A stretch of DNA of 64,000 nucleotides from Paraescarpia echinospica (lineage: Eukaryota; Annelida; Polychaeta; Sabellida; Siboglinidae): NCBI GenBank assembly GCA_020002185.1, contig CM034533.1, forward strand, positions 48,706,346-48,770,345, given 5' to 3'. Below are positions 49,201-61,395 of the stretch, one piece after another. Each line of letters opens with the position of its first letter. The first letter of the stretch is position 1. A program made the position numbers and the translations under genes. The notes below the pieces were generated by a model, which had not been told where the DNA came from, made no database searches, and saw nothing but the letters and a program-made list of their open reading frames with translations.

Positions 49201-49263
49201 TGTCTTCGTGATACTATTCTGGAACGCCCGATCCAGAAACTTGTCCTTCTGCTCTCGGCTTAA
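46252..49263 (+). CDS. BEL/Pao pol: reverse transcriptase, RNase H and integrase, N-terminus missing
   Basis: An uninterrupted frame of 1003 codons. The reverse transcriptase part has TWYVPHHGV, IRVVFDCSA, catalytic D85 in ALMCDIQKMF and the YVDD box at 163-166. RNase H begins near 340 (HHFSDASC). An H2C2-type zinc-binding segment lies near 645-690 (HQGRG to CVRCRRMRG). The integrase core follows, with catalytic Asp near 719 (GVDCFGPF), Asp near 771 (LRSDQGTNF) and Glu near 822 (WERQIRTVR). The BEL-type C-terminal domain (DUF5641) is last. Family members have gag, a protease and the start of the RT upstream, all absent here. The ATG used is an internal Met. The open frame suggests a young insertion. 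Confidence 0.92.
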   Translation: MSDVIENGDAEKVTTEGPEGGTWYVPHHGVYNSQKPDKIRVVFDCSARYGGTCLNEHLLTGPDLTNGLTGVLLRFRQEPVALMCDIQKMFHRFRVDPGDRDFLRFLWWEDGDTTQEAAQYRMKVHIFGATSSPGCANYGLQHLAGQHEAEFPTAAKFIRRNFYVDDGVTSVSDAASAIALANEVRELCSRGNLHLHKFLSNDRAVMASIPPAERADDLKGLDLVFDQLPVERALGIHWCVESDQFQFRITLKDQPLTRRGILSTVASLYDPLGFIAPFVLEGKRVLQEMCRRGTGWDEPLPDELRPRWECWRNDLMRLQNLTILRCYHPRNFGTVTNVELHHFSDASCVGYGQCSYLCFKDDSGSVNCSLVMGKSRVAPTKVTTIPRLELTAVVVSVKISALLADELDYERLDEYFWTDSEVVLGYISNEARRFHTFVANRVQRIRDRTTPQQWKYVKSDDNPADHASRGLTAEGLQVSNWFVGPKFLWESDITFGTRESDPELAVGDPEVRHVHILATYAQTFCLLERMSRFSSWDKAVRAVARLRRIAQKQVTTGDGLSSVQERRDAELWIISQVQRSVYSEEITAAREKTQLKSNSRLCGLDPFVDDDGILRVGGRIQCSSLSFDLRCPILLPPNGHVTSLIIGHHHAATQHQGRGITLNELRSNGLWIVHSSKAIAAYISRCVRCRRMRGQLGEQKMANLPEDRVEPSPPFTFCGVDCFGPFLVKDVRKEHKRYGLLFTCMSSRAVHIEMNALRCFIAIRGPVQQLRSDQGTNFVGAKNELKEALRELDAARIKVFLDAKQCEFVMNPPHSSHVGGVWERQIRTVRSILTSIIDMSQGRLDSASLRTFLYESMSIVNSRPLTVENINDPMSPVPLAPNQLLTMKGRVALPPPGEFVREDVFARKRWRRVQFLAESFWSRWKREYLANITSRQRWNRPRRNFQVGDVVILSEDTARSEWPLARVVEVTPGKDGLVRKVKVCLRDTILERPIQKLVLLLSA

Positions 49264-49365
49264 AGGTCAGACAATTCCGTCTATGCGCGCTTCCGTGTTT
49301 AATTATGGGAAACTCACTCCTCTTTACGTAGACATTTAGAATGTTTTTTTTGGGTTTGGTGGGAG

Positions 49366-50111
49366 TGTAACTGCATGTATGCTGCTGCCCACGTGAGTCA
49401 CGTGACTCGTTTGATTTGTTTACCTTTCGTAGCGGGCTCAGATGCGAGCGCGTCCATCCGGGCATTTTTAGACAGCTTTTTCGATATTGAAACAGCGGCT
49501 ATATTTACTGCCGTATTGTTGTATTTAGCGCCAGATCAAGAGGCTACAGGTAATTTAATAATCATAGCGTTAATAATTGTATGTTCTAGATGTTTTGTAG
49601 CGCACTTTGGAATAAGTTGTGTGTTTATTTTGCGTAAATTGCGTGTTTGTTTACATTGCTGTCGTTGCGGCCTCCGCCGGCTACGGCCTGTGGCTATGCT
49701 GTTATGGCTTCGTTGGATGTCAGTTTAGATGATAATATTGTAACGACCCGTAAATTATATCGTTAGGCTATGTGATGTACATGTAGTTCGTTGATTACGA
49801 GTAGTATTGTATTGAATCTTTAGACTGGATGTCATTTATTATGAGCACTTCTACAATACTTATGTTTATAATTATATTAGTCGTTCTCAGTGGCGCCACC
49901 CCGCGCTTAAATCTTAGACATGTATCACTATTCCACGTACGTTGGTCACATATCTGAACTGTATTAATCTTCGTTTCAGATTTGACGATTCTATTCGATT
50001 GTATTCGATTTTATTTTCATTGAATTTATTTTCATTTGAATTTTATTTGTTTTTGAACAACACTGTTCAATTCAACTATTGAATAAATTCGTAGTAAATC
50101 CGCACCTCACA
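49366..50111 (+). repeat. probable 3' LTR of the BEL/Pao element
   Basis: It begins TGTAACTGC directly after a G-rich polypurine-like tract and contains AATAAA at 50082-50087. It ends near a CA at about 50110. No second LTR exists in the window for comparison, so both edges are estimates. Confidence 0.4.
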
Positions 50112-53100
50112 AGTTATTATTATATTTGATCTGGGCGTCTACAGAGAATGTTTGTGTGCCTATTAAGGATTGATGGGTAGTTTGACTGACGCGAAGGGGT
50201 GTATTGTATCTTGTTTGTCGCCGCGCCATCTGCCGCCATACGTTGGCGTTATCAGATTATGTTCTTATGCCTTCGTGTGATAAAAGTTCCATGTGGTGGC
50301 GTTGTGTTTATTGTCGTGATATTGTCTTATGTCACAATGCCGGCTCACGCGATGACTCGGGGAAAACAACAGCCGCATTAATACTGAGATTGGTGGACGC
50401 AAATAAATATGTTTGTAATGATAACGCGCCGGCGTACGATGTTCATTTTGTGCATGTTGCGATAACAGATGGCCATTACGACATGGAGATGATTGTTTTA
50501 ATGACTGTGAAGTGGTATACATAATTATAAACAACGATAGCGATGGTGTTGATCATGACAATGATGGTGGTGGTGACTGGTGATAACAACATCGGCGGCG
50601 TCGGCGGCATAGAAGGCGACGACGAATAGTTCTTGCCCACGGCTGTTCAATTATAGGCGCCTAAAATGACGAACGGACTACACGAAACTCAATGAATGCG
50701 AGGCAACTGGAGCCTCGTGTTCAACGGCCGCATTGTCAGCATGATTTGATCGAATGGTCGCTTCACCTTAAGCGTATTGTTAGCACTTGTCGTGGACGTA
50801 TCTGCAAAAAAAACCTTTCACAATATTGACCTCTACCTCAATGCACTAACGTGTCAGCTTAAGACCCACCTGTAATGTTGCGAGGGCGGCAAAGACCCAC
50901 CCTACTTGCTTTACGTGCGTGCATGCACGACACGCTGCTGTCCTTGTGGGGTCACCAGGGTTTATGACGTACTCACGCCAATTACTACTTTAGAGGCTAT
51001 TTGTGAACTGACTCGTCAATAAATTAACCTTTAATTTTCTGTAGACTCGAAGTGCAATTATAAAAGTTCCGCCCACCATCGGGTCCAATGCTACAATGAC
51101 AACCCTTAAGTTGATAAGCTGACGGCCTCGTTATAACATCAGTTTCTTACGGTGCAACCCCGCACCGTGTTTACACGTTCTATGACGTAGTGGGGAGGCT
51201 ATACATAGGTCTACACAGTTCTTATCAGTGGTCTTTATAATGTTATAATGACCCCTTGAGTAATTTTGATTGTTCGATTAGCCACTGTGTTGTTACTCGA
51301 GCAACACTTGACTGGCCGTTGCCGATGTTTGAAGGGAATACACGTATACTTTACGCATTACATTTTCTATGCTACACTATCGAAATATTCACGGATAACA
51401 TACGATATACAATATACGACGGACGCGTTATAAGATATGGCTAATTAACGTGGTCTTATGTCGCCAGTAGTGACATTAATAAACATGACTCTTCGCATGT
51501 CATGATGACGATGATTACTATTATAACGACGAAGACACTTGTTGGGATGATATTATAAGTATTATTAATGTCATGATTATGATGATGATTATGGCGGTGA
51601 TGATAATAACGGTGATCATTTTCGCTACACATTTCCTAAGTTTACTGAGCTGGGTTAGCGAGTGGCTGACCTCAGTTAAATTTGTCCAGTGACTATTGCT
51701 TTGCACCATTGAGTAAGTGCTCCATATAATACACCGGTCAGTGCACAGTGTAAATGTCTTTGATACAACCCACGCGATGTATTTAAAATGACCTTATCTC
51801 TTCCTCATTATTAGCTGTTTTCGCGATTTCATGTTTCGTCCACGCCGGGGTTAAACGCAGGTTTCTTCAATCGATCTTTGCATGCCTGGTTCACTTGGTC
51901 AATGCAGGCGAAGACAACGAGATGTAATAAAACTTATTCAGCTAAGCTCTGTTCATGTGTCCTGACAATACACCAGGAGTAGTGTAATGTTATTACCACC
52001 TCCTGGAGCGAGAGGGTGATTACAGGTAACGAAACAGACAAAGTTGCTTTAACTAATATTTTAATTCTATATACTAAAAAACAATATTATATTCCGGGCA
52101 ACCATTTTGTTTTGAAAACACAATGACTATGGTAATACAACATATCCTAACATTCTAATAATTAATCAAACCTTTAAAAATGTCAGTGCCATTAGTTCCA
52201 TAAACACAGGAACCATATCCAACAGTAACAGGCCATAGTCGATACAGACTCGGTGGCTACGGCTGAAAGTAACGCCGTGACACTAAAGTGTAGACACGAG
52301 AGAGAAAGAGAGAGAGAGCTGATAGATGAACCCTGTACAGACGATGATACACCGGACCTCTTACCTTGGTGCGATGGAGATGAAGACTGATCGAATGAGA
52401 AACGTAGAGCCGACGGTCTGACGGGAGTGGAGTGACGCGTCAGGCGCCAAGAGTTCTTATACATGTCGCACGGTACACACACGTATCACTGTGTTTGCCG
52501 CAGAGGCCACGCTCGGGCGAACACAGGCCCCCGGCCATCGGCGGCCACGCGAGCGTGCAGCTGGATAGAGAACCGGCGTCGCCATACTTGGGCCGTGTAC
52601 GCCATAATGTCAACATTCTAATCGGAGGAAACACACTTGTTTACACTGCATGGCTACTTGAAGTAACATGACTTGTCGTCGAACAGGATTTGAAGCTATC
52701 GTCGTAGTGCAACACTTTGTGAATACAACAGAGATTTGCATTGGCGACAATTGCTATTTGTTTAGAGGTGTAAGAAAATGAATGTCCATTGTCGAAAGGT
52801 ATGACCCGATGGAAGTAGAACGTGCAAGACACAAACCGAACATTGTCCGACAGTAAGTGTTTTGCAAGAGTACGGCTGAGGAAACTACTTCGCTGATCTG
52901 AGGATCATCAAATGTGTAGAGGAATAGGACTATTATGAGCATGGGAGTGAACATTTGGAAAACTGTTTCTGGTTCCTTGATTTGGCAACATCCTTTAGTT
53001 GCACTGTTATGCGATCGACCATTAAACTCCCAAGACCCTCCAGTAATTAATAGGAAACACAGACAAACTCTAACGAACTAGACGACAACAGGTCGAACAT

Positions 53101-53589
53101 TCCATATTACAATGTGCGTGCGTTCATGTGCGTAAATATGACTATAAATAAGCGCCATGCTGTTTTTTTATTAAAGGGATCAGATACTCATATTAAGATA
53201 TAACAGTCGCTCTCGTTGGAGACACTGTCTTCCCTTTGTAGTGATCTTGGTCTAGGACAAGGACAAACATGTGTCGTTGAGCGAGACGTCAGTGGATGCA
53301 TGGTCACGGCCGGCGCCTGGGGACGTCGCCGCCCGAACTGTCCGCTCGCCGCCGTCTCCAGAAGACAATGTGAGAATTCCGTCACGTCCAAGAAGTCGAG
53401 TCCTAGACAGAAGACTCGTGCGTGATGTTGCTGCCCACGGCTCACCACGGCTGACAACGAGCGAGTGTGGTCAAACTACTGCCGCTTGCGAGTGCGTTGA
53501 CTATTAGGCCTGTAGCGACCGGGACAGTGGTGGACAGTTAGGGCCGTTAAGGGCACAAGACAGGCGAATAGGCAACGTCAGCAAAAAGT
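50112..53589. other. gene-free DNA
   Basis: No recognisable exon or element. Short simple repeats occur: gatgatgat and ataata types near 50540 and 51550, and a gagagaaagagag tract near 52300. GC-richer patches near 52500-52580 and 53280-53480 carry short open frames that I could not assign. Confidence 0.35.
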
Positions 53590-53821
53590 GAGATAATGTA
53601 GAGTTGGTATCGACCTACTTGTAACAGTCCTTGAATGCTTCTATTGCGAGATAATGTAGAGTTGGTATCGACCTACTTGTAACAGTCCTTGAATGTTTCT
53701 ATTGCGAGATAATGTAGAGTTGGTATCGGCCTACTTGTAACAGTCCTTGAATGTTTCTATTGCGAGATAATGTAGAGTTGGTATCGACCTACTTGTAACA
53801 GTCCTTGGATGTTTCTTTTGC
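53590..53821 (+). repeat. 58-bp tandem repeat, four copies
   Basis: Units start at 53590, 53648, 53706 and 53764, each gagataatgtagagttggta, then cgacctacttgtaacagtcc, and ending ctattgc or similar. Copies differ at one to four positions. Confidence 0.95.
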
Positions 53822-56002
53822 GAGTCTTTTATGTCCCCAACAAACCAACCAACTTAACAAGAAATGAATGCTCGATCATAACATGGTGTAGGAACCTGTA
53901 CATGTTTATGTGTTTGTATAACAGCCCTGCACACACGCAAACCTAATTAGACCTACATTTTTGCACGCACGCACGCACGCGCACACGCACGCACGACAGA
54001 CAGGTAGAGAGGCCCAACGGCAAAAGTAAAATTTCTGTTGACGTCAGTCGACAAATCACGCTTTAAAAGTTTGGCTTTTCTGCCTTTTTTAACGAACTGA
54101 CGTTAACTCGACATTACTTTTTGTCCTTCGATCGATAAGCGAGAAGCGCCTGGCACAAAGAAGATTGATGGCGATCGGCGGTCTTAAAATGGCAGTCGCT
54201 TCAGTCCATATGCGTTAAACATTTGCTATTATATAGACAGGAACATTAAAAAATCCTTAACAAATTGGCCTAACATCACGATGATGGTGTTATATAATAT
54301 TTGCTATTTTTGTGTAGCTTAATCAAACCCTAGCCGGCGCATTTGTCCACAACGAGGAAGACGCCAAGAACAACAAACAAAACAAGGAAACATTGCATGT
54401 CGGCACTCAGTGCAGTAAACAGACAAACAAAAGAAGACGTTATTTTAATCGACAACGACACTATGTCAACCAAAGTGGAACATGTGAAGTGAATGTATGA
54501 TGATACGATTACTGGTGTGTACATACGTACATACTTATATGAACTATAACAACGGCAACTTATATGAACTGTAACCACCGTACTCGGACGTGTCACCCAC
54601 GGTCACCTGTCCAATCAATGTCCAGCTCGGCCGTCGTAATGTTTCAGTATGCCAGGACAACAACATTGGAGTTTCTTGACACACGCACCACGCACGCACG
54701 CACGCACGCATGCAAACACGCTCTCACGCACACAACGTTTCTCGTTGTTATCTTGTTGGCCAAACATAAATATCCTATACACCCCACACACGCACGCAAG
54801 CACACACACACACACACACACGTACACACACACACATACACACACAACGATATTGAGTTTTCCATGTTTTTACTCAATACTATTTTATCTGGACTCTACC
54901 ATTCTGAAATCCTATACGTAGACCCCAGAATAGATGCCCCAAGCCAACTGGTTCGGAAATATGGAGCTTCTGCGTATGGAAAACCCAACGTTTTAAATAA
55001 TAAATTATGTCAGAGGCTGGGTCGGGCTGGCACAATGTTTAAATTTATATTACTGACATGATATACACGACATACGTGTGACATGGTTTTTAATATACAG
55101 CGTCATAAACAGAATTGTCGACATTACACGTTCAGCGAAAACACGCCACGAACACGAAGACACATATTTGCAAACACCAGAGGTCGTCAGTCACTACTTC
55201 GCGTACCGTACTCTAGGATTTACGTCGGTCCTACATTTTTTAACACATTCTTTCCTTCAGCTTGTCTTAGCGAGTTCAAGAACAAACCGGGAGAATGTAT
55301 GAGGAAATCTGATTAAACTAGATACACTTTTTGTCTTTATCAGGATATATGGTTTCAACGAAAACACACAGAACGCATACTATTTTGCATTCGACTAAGA
55401 GAAGAACCAGTATCAAGATAAATCTTGCGGACACTCACGCATGGCAAGAAAGACAGAAGGAAGCAGAAAAAACACACATCAAGTTGTGTGGACACCTAGT
55501 TGTCGACGTGGCTGACCTTTCGTCGCCAATCAACAATCGACCCTTGTGGAGGGTCTCATAATTTACACAAATATAAATCCTAGTTGTGGACTCTCAGTAA
55601 ACCAATGGCGTCCCTTTCCACTAACCACGTGAGCTTTATCTTCTTTGGACAGCAATTTTGTGAAAACCTTCTTCAGCCAAAATGTCACATCGCCAGTAGC
55701 CTTTGCAGGGAATGTAAAGAGTTATCTTTGACATCAATTTCATACAGCATATTTGTTAAAGTGTTGTTGCAGTTTCTATCATATTCTTGATATTTACCAT
55801 ATATTACGGTAGTTGTCGCGTTCTCTCGCAAACAAAACTATTGCAACTGTTTGTTTTGTTAGTAGGTCTGATATACTAGGTGCATGCTAAATGTAATCCC
55901 GTTTTCACAATATCGTTCTTAAGGATATCGCATTTAAATGTGTGCAGTTGTTTTGGAAAGGGTATTATTTGGAAAGGGCTATCAGAAAAGGGGTCGCCCT
56001 AA
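53822..56002. other. gene-free DNA with CA-rich simple repeats
   Basis: Cgcacgcacgcac text lies near 53965 and 54685. An acacacacac tract with variants runs about 54790-54845. No gene is supported. Confidence 0.4.
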
Positions 56003-57675
56003 CATGACCTTAACAGACACCATCGAGAGGAACACCGGCTTCAGTGGGACTCAGTGGGACTTGTCTGGCTGCCACAATGACAGACACCACTGAGAGGGAC
56101 ACCGTCCTCAGTGGGACTTGTCTGGCTGCCACAATGACAGACACCACTGACAGGGACACCGGCCTCAGTGGGACTTGTCTGGCTGCCACAATGACAGACA
56201 CCACTGAGAGGAACACCGGCCTCAGTGGGACTTGTCTGTCTGCCACAATGACAGACACCACTGAGAGGGACACCGGCCACAGTGGGACTTGTCTGGCTGC
56301 CACAATGACAGACACCACTGAGAGGGACACAGGCCTCAGTGGGACATGTCTGGCTGCCACAATGACAGACACCATTTAGAGGGACATCGGCCTCAGTGGG
56401 ACTTGTCTAGCTGCCACAATGACAGACACCACTGAGAGGAACACCGGCCTCAGTGGGACTTGTCTGGCTGCCACAATGACAGTCACCACTGAGAGGGACA
56501 CCGTCCTCAGTGGGACTTGTCTGGCTGCCACAATGACAGACACCACTGAGAGGAACACCGGCCTCAGTGGGACTTGTCTGGCTGCCACAATGACAGAAAC
56601 AACTGAGAAGAACACCGGCCTCAGTGGGACTTGTCTGGCTGCCACAATGACAGACACCACTGAGAGGGACACCTGCCTCAGTGGGACTTGTCTGGCTGCC
56701 ACAATGACAGACACCACTGAGAGGGACACCGGCCTCAGTGGGACTTGTTTGGCTGCCACAATGACACACACCATTTAGAGGGACATCGGCCTCAGTGGGA
56801 CTTGTCTGGCTGCCACAATGACAGACACCACGGAGAGGGACACCGTCCTCAGTGGGACTTGTCTGGCTGCCACAATGACAGACACCACTGAGAGGGACAC
56901 CGGCCTCAGTGGGACTTGTCTGGCTGCCACACTGACAGACACAACTGAGAAGAACACCGGCCTCAGTGGGACTTGTCTGGCTGCCACAATGACAGACACC
57001 ATTGAGAGGGACACCGGCCTCAGTGGGACTTGTCTGGCTGCCACAATGACAGACACCACTGAGAGGGACACCGGCCTCAATGGGACTTGACTGGCTGCCA
57101 CAATGACAGACACCACTGAGAGGAACACCGGCCTCAGTCGGACTTGTCTGACTGCCACAATGACAGACACCACTGAGAGGAACACCGGCTTCAGTGGGAC
57201 TTGTCTGGCTGCCACAATGGCAGACACCACTGAGAGGAACACCGGCTTCAGTGGGACTTGTCTGGCTGCCACTATGACAGACACCACAGAGAGGGACACC
57301 GTCCTCAGTGGGACTTGTCTGGCTGCCACAATGACAGACACCATTTAGAGAGACACCGGCCTCAGTGGGACTTGTCTGGCTGCCACAATGACATACACCA
57401 TTGAGAGGAACACCGGCTTCAGTGGGACTTGTCTGGCTGCCACAATGACAGACACCACTGAGAGGAACACCGGCTTCAGTGGGACTTGTCTGGCTGCCCC
57501 TATGACAGACACCACTGAGAGGGACACCGTCCTCAGTGGGACTTGTCTGGCTGCCACAATGACAGACACCACTGAGAGCGACACCGGCCTCAGTGGGACT
57601 TGTCTGGCTGTCACAATGACACACACCACTGAGAGGGACACCGGCCTCAGTGGGACTTGACTGGCTGCCACAATG
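56003..57675. repeat. 57-bp minisatellite, block 1 (about 29 units by length)
   Basis: The unit contains gagagggacaccggcctcag, tgggacttgtctggctgcca and caatgacagacaccact. The length of 57 is 19 codons, so frames persist across units: TDTTERDTGLSGTCLAATM on the plus strand, and GVPLSGVCHCGSQTSPTEA on the minus strand, open for 405 codons (57624-56407). On the plus strand, TGA (from cttgactgg) and TAG (from atttag) variants break the frame. Confidence 0.95.
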
Positions 57676-58473
57676 ACAGAGAGAAAACAGTGGAAACAGC
57701 TCGTCCTGTCACCACTCTAAGTGGATGGCATAAGTAAGACTTTACTTGGGCTCGTCCTTTCTCTCAGTCACTGCCAGTTTTTTTTTAAATCGCTGGTTTG
57801 CTGGTTTGTTATTCTGTCCGATATTGTAGAAATACCGTCTTTACTATTACCTAAAACCCCTATCAGGCAACCAGCAGGATTACATAACTTTTCACTGCTG
57901 GCAATAAAACGAAATCTTTTTGTACCTAGTTTTTATTCCGTGAGTTCAAACAAACACTAGAACTAGGTTATCTCGGTTACGGCACCAACGTTTTAAATTC
58001 ACACCCTGCTAATGTTAAGTTAGCTGAAAAAAAGTCTCTTGTCATTGCCCACCGGCATTCCCACACGCGGTCCATTCAATTTTTTGACATCAGTGGTACA
58101 CATACAGTATAACTGTTTCTTGTCTCACCGATCTTGCGCCTCACCATGTATGACAGCACTTTGCTAACGCATTGCCTACAAAAAAAACTCAACCAATGCA
58201 GGGTGCGCTACAAAGAGCAAGAGTTGGTAGTGGAAGGTGCACTAAGAACACACACAAAGCCACACATGCATATGGGGTCATGTTCTAGTTAGACTTCCGG
58301 TCCGTTGCACACGAAGAAAAGTGCAGAGTATTTTTTGAGAAATGATTTTTTTAACAAAATTCATATGCTGTGACATAAGTGCATTTGAGTAGGGAGATTT
58401 TCATGTGTGATTGTAGATGTTGTTGATTGTAAAATGGTGGATTTCTAGATGATTTGAATAGGCGGAAGGATTT
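57676..58473 (+). repeat. 0.8-kb spacer, copy 1
   Basis: It begins agagaaaacagtggaaacag directly after array block 1 and ends ggcggaaggattttagc before block 2. It is nearly identical to 59646-60443; the start of a third copy is at 61093. The whole array-plus-spacer module is thus duplicated. Confidence 0.93.
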
Positions 58474-59645
58474 TAGCAGTGGGACTTGTCTGGCTGCCAC
58501 AATGACAGACACCACTGAGAGGAACACCGGCCTCAGTGGGACTTGTCTGGCTGCAACAATGACAGACACCACTGAGAGGAACACCGGCCTCAGTGGGACT
58601 TGTCTGGCTGCCACAATGACAGACACCACTGAGAGGGACACCGGCCTCAGTGGGACTTGTCTGGCTGCCACAATGACAGACACCACTGAGAGGGACACCG
58701 GCCTCAGTGGGACTTGACTGGCTGCCACAATGACAGACACCACTGAGAGGGACACCGGCCTCAGTGGGACTTGTCTGGCTGCCACAATGACAGACACCAC
58801 TGAGAGGGACACCGGCCTCAGTGCGACTTGACTGGCTGCCACAATGACAGACACCACTGAGAGGGACACCGGCCTCAGTGGGACTTGTCTGGCTGCCACA
58901 ATGACAGACACCACTGAGAGGAACACCGGCCTCAGTGGGACTTGTCTGTCTGCCACAATGACAGACACCACTGAGAGGGACACCGGCCACAGTGGGACTT
59001 GTTTGGCTGCCACAATGACAGACACCACTGAGAGGGACACAGGCCTCAGTGGGACATGTCTGGCTGCCACAATGACAGACACCATTTAGAGGGACATCGG
59101 CCTCAGTGGGACTTGTCTAGCTGCCACAATGACAGACACCACTGAGAGGAACACCGGCCTCAGTGGGACTTGTGTGGCTGCCACAATGACAGTCACCACT
59201 GAGAGGGACACCGTCCTCAGTGGGACTTGTCTGGCTGCCACAATGACAGACACCACTGAGAGGAACACCGGCCTCAGTGGGACTTGTCTGGCTGCCACAA
59301 TGACAGACACAACTGAGAAGAACACCGGCCTCAGTGCGACTTGTCTGGCTGCCACAATGACAGACACTATTGAGAGGAACACCGGCCTCAGTGGGACTTG
59401 ACTGGCTGCCACAATGACAGACACCACTGAGAGGGACACAGGCCTCAGTGGGACTTGACTGGCTGCCACAATGACAGACACCACTGAGAGGGACACTGGC
59501 CACAGTGGGACTTGTCTGGCTGCCACAATGACAGACACTATTGAGAGGAACACCGGCCTCAGTGGGACTTGACTCCTGCCACAATGACACACACCACTGA
59601 GAGGGACACCGGCCTCAGTGGGACTTGACTGGCTGCCACAATGAC
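58474..59645. repeat. 57-bp minisatellite, block 2 (about 20 units by length)
   Basis: Same unit as block 1. A stretch of unit variants from 58860 (caatgacagacaccac) through cacaggcctcagtgggacat to the atttagagggacatcgg word repeats the variant order seen at 56160-56400. Parts of blocks 1 and 2 therefore descend from the same ancestor array. Confidence 0.93.
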
Positions 59646-60443
59646 AGAGAGAAAACAGTGGAAACAGCTCGTCCTGTCACCACTCTAAGTGGATGGCATA
59701 AGTAAGACTTTACTTGGGCTCGTCCTTTCTCTCAGTCACTGCCAGTTTTTTTTTAAATCGCTGGTTTGCTGGTTTGTTATTCTGTCCGATATTGTAGAAA
59801 TACCATCTTTACTATTACCTAAAACCCCCATCAGGCAACCAGCAGGATTACATAACTTTTCACTGCTGGCAATAAAACGAAATCTTTTTGTACCTAGTTT
59901 TTATTCCGTGAGTTCAAACAAACACTAGAACTAGGTTATCTCGGTTACGGCACCAACGTTTTAAATTCACACCCTGCTAATGTTAAGTCAGCTGAAAAAA
60001 GTCTCTTGTCATTGCCCACCGGCATTCCCACACGCGGTCCATTCAATTTTTTGACATCAGTGGTACACATATACAGTATAACTGTTTCTTGTCTCACCGA
60101 TCTTGCGCCTCACCATGTATGACAGCACTTTGCTGACGCATTGCCTACAAAAAAAACTCAACCAATGCAGGGCGCGCTACAAAGAGGAAGAGTTGGTAGT
60201 GGAAGGTGCACTAAGAACACACACAAAGCCACACATGCATATGGGGTCATGTTCTAGTTAGACTTCCGGTCCGTTGCACACGAAGAAAAGTGCAGTGTAT
60301 TTTTTGAGAAATGATTTTTTTAACAAAATTCACATGCTGTGACATAAGTGCATTTGAGTAGGGAGATTTTCATGTGTGATTGTAGATGTTGTTGATTGTA
60401 AAATGGTGGATTTCTAGATGATTTGAATAGGCGGAAGGATTTT
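59646..60443 (+). repeat. 0.8-kb spacer, copy 2
   Basis: Near-identical to 57676-58473, with a handful of substitutions and one- or two-base indels. Confidence 0.93.
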
Positions 60444-61092
60444 AGCAGTGGGACTTGTCTGGCTGCCACAGTGAGAGGAACACCAGCCTCAGTGGGACTT
60501 GTCTGGCTGCAACAATGACAGACACCACTGAGAGGGACACCGGCCTCAGTGGGACTTGTCTGGCTGCCACAATGACAGACACCACTGAGAGGGACACCGG
60601 CCTCAGTGGGACTTGTCTGGCTGCCACAATGACAGACACCACTGAGAGGGACACCGGCCTCAGTGCGACTTGACTGGCTGCCACAATGACAGACACCACT
60701 GAGAGGGACACCGGCCACAGTGGGACTTGTCTGGCTGCCACAATGACAGACACTATTGAGAGGAACACCGGCCTCAGTGGGACTTGACTGGCTGCCACAA
60801 TGACAGACACCACTGAGAGGGACACCGGCCACAGTGGGACTTGTCTGGCTGCCACAATGACAGACACTATTGAGAGGAACACCGGCCTCAGTGGGACTTG
60901 ACTGGCTGCCACAATGACAGACACCACTGAGAGGGACACCGGCCACAGTGGGACTTGTCTGGCTGCCACAATGACAGACACTATTGAGAGGAACACCGGC
61001 CTCAGTGGGACTTGACTGGCTGCCACAATGACAGACACCACTGAGAGGGACACCGGCCTCAGTGGGACTTGACTGGCTGCCACAATGACAGA
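60444..61092. repeat. 57-bp minisatellite, block 3 (about 11 units by length)
   Basis: Same unit. It includes a two-unit higher-order repeat (114 bases: cggccacagtgggac unit alternating with the cactattgagagg unit) repeated three times at about 60710-61010. Confidence 0.92.
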
Positions 61093-61395
61093 GAGAAAAC
61101 AGTGGAAACAGCTCGTCCTGTCACCACTCGAAGTGGATGGCATAAGTAAGACTTTACTTGGGCTCGTCCTTTCTCTTAGTCACTGCCAGTTTTTTTTAAA
61201 TCGCTGGTTTGCTGGTTTGTTATTCTGTCCGATATTGTAGAAATACCATCTTTACTATTACCTAAAACCCCCATCAGGCAACCAGCAGGATTACATAACT
61301 TTTCACTGCTGGCAATCAAACGAAATCATTTTGTACCTAGTTTTTATTCCGTGAGTTCAAACAAACACTAGAACTAGGTTATATCGGTTACGGTG
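61093..61395 (+). repeat. 0.3-kb partial third copy of the spacer
   Basis: It matches the first 300 bases of the other spacers and stops at about 61395 (ggttatatcggttacgg), after which sequence is unrelated. This marks the right end of the duplicated module. Confidence 0.9.

Larger units (their letters stand above)
46240..50111 (+). mobile_element. 5'-truncated BEL/Pao LTR retrotransposon
   Basis: It contains most of pol followed by a polypurine-like tract (ggtttggtgggag) and a probable 3' LTR. No gag, protease or 5' LTR is present upstream; the left boundary coincides with the end of the segmental duplication. Confidence 0.8.

Noticed and set aside
54564..55061. 165-codon frame with Thr-His repeats
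   Set aside because: Most of it is translated (CA)n simple repeat; the remainder has no family resemblance.
56003..61092. CRISPR-like array
   Set aside because: The 57-bp units are contiguous with no unique spacers between them, and the context is an animal genome.
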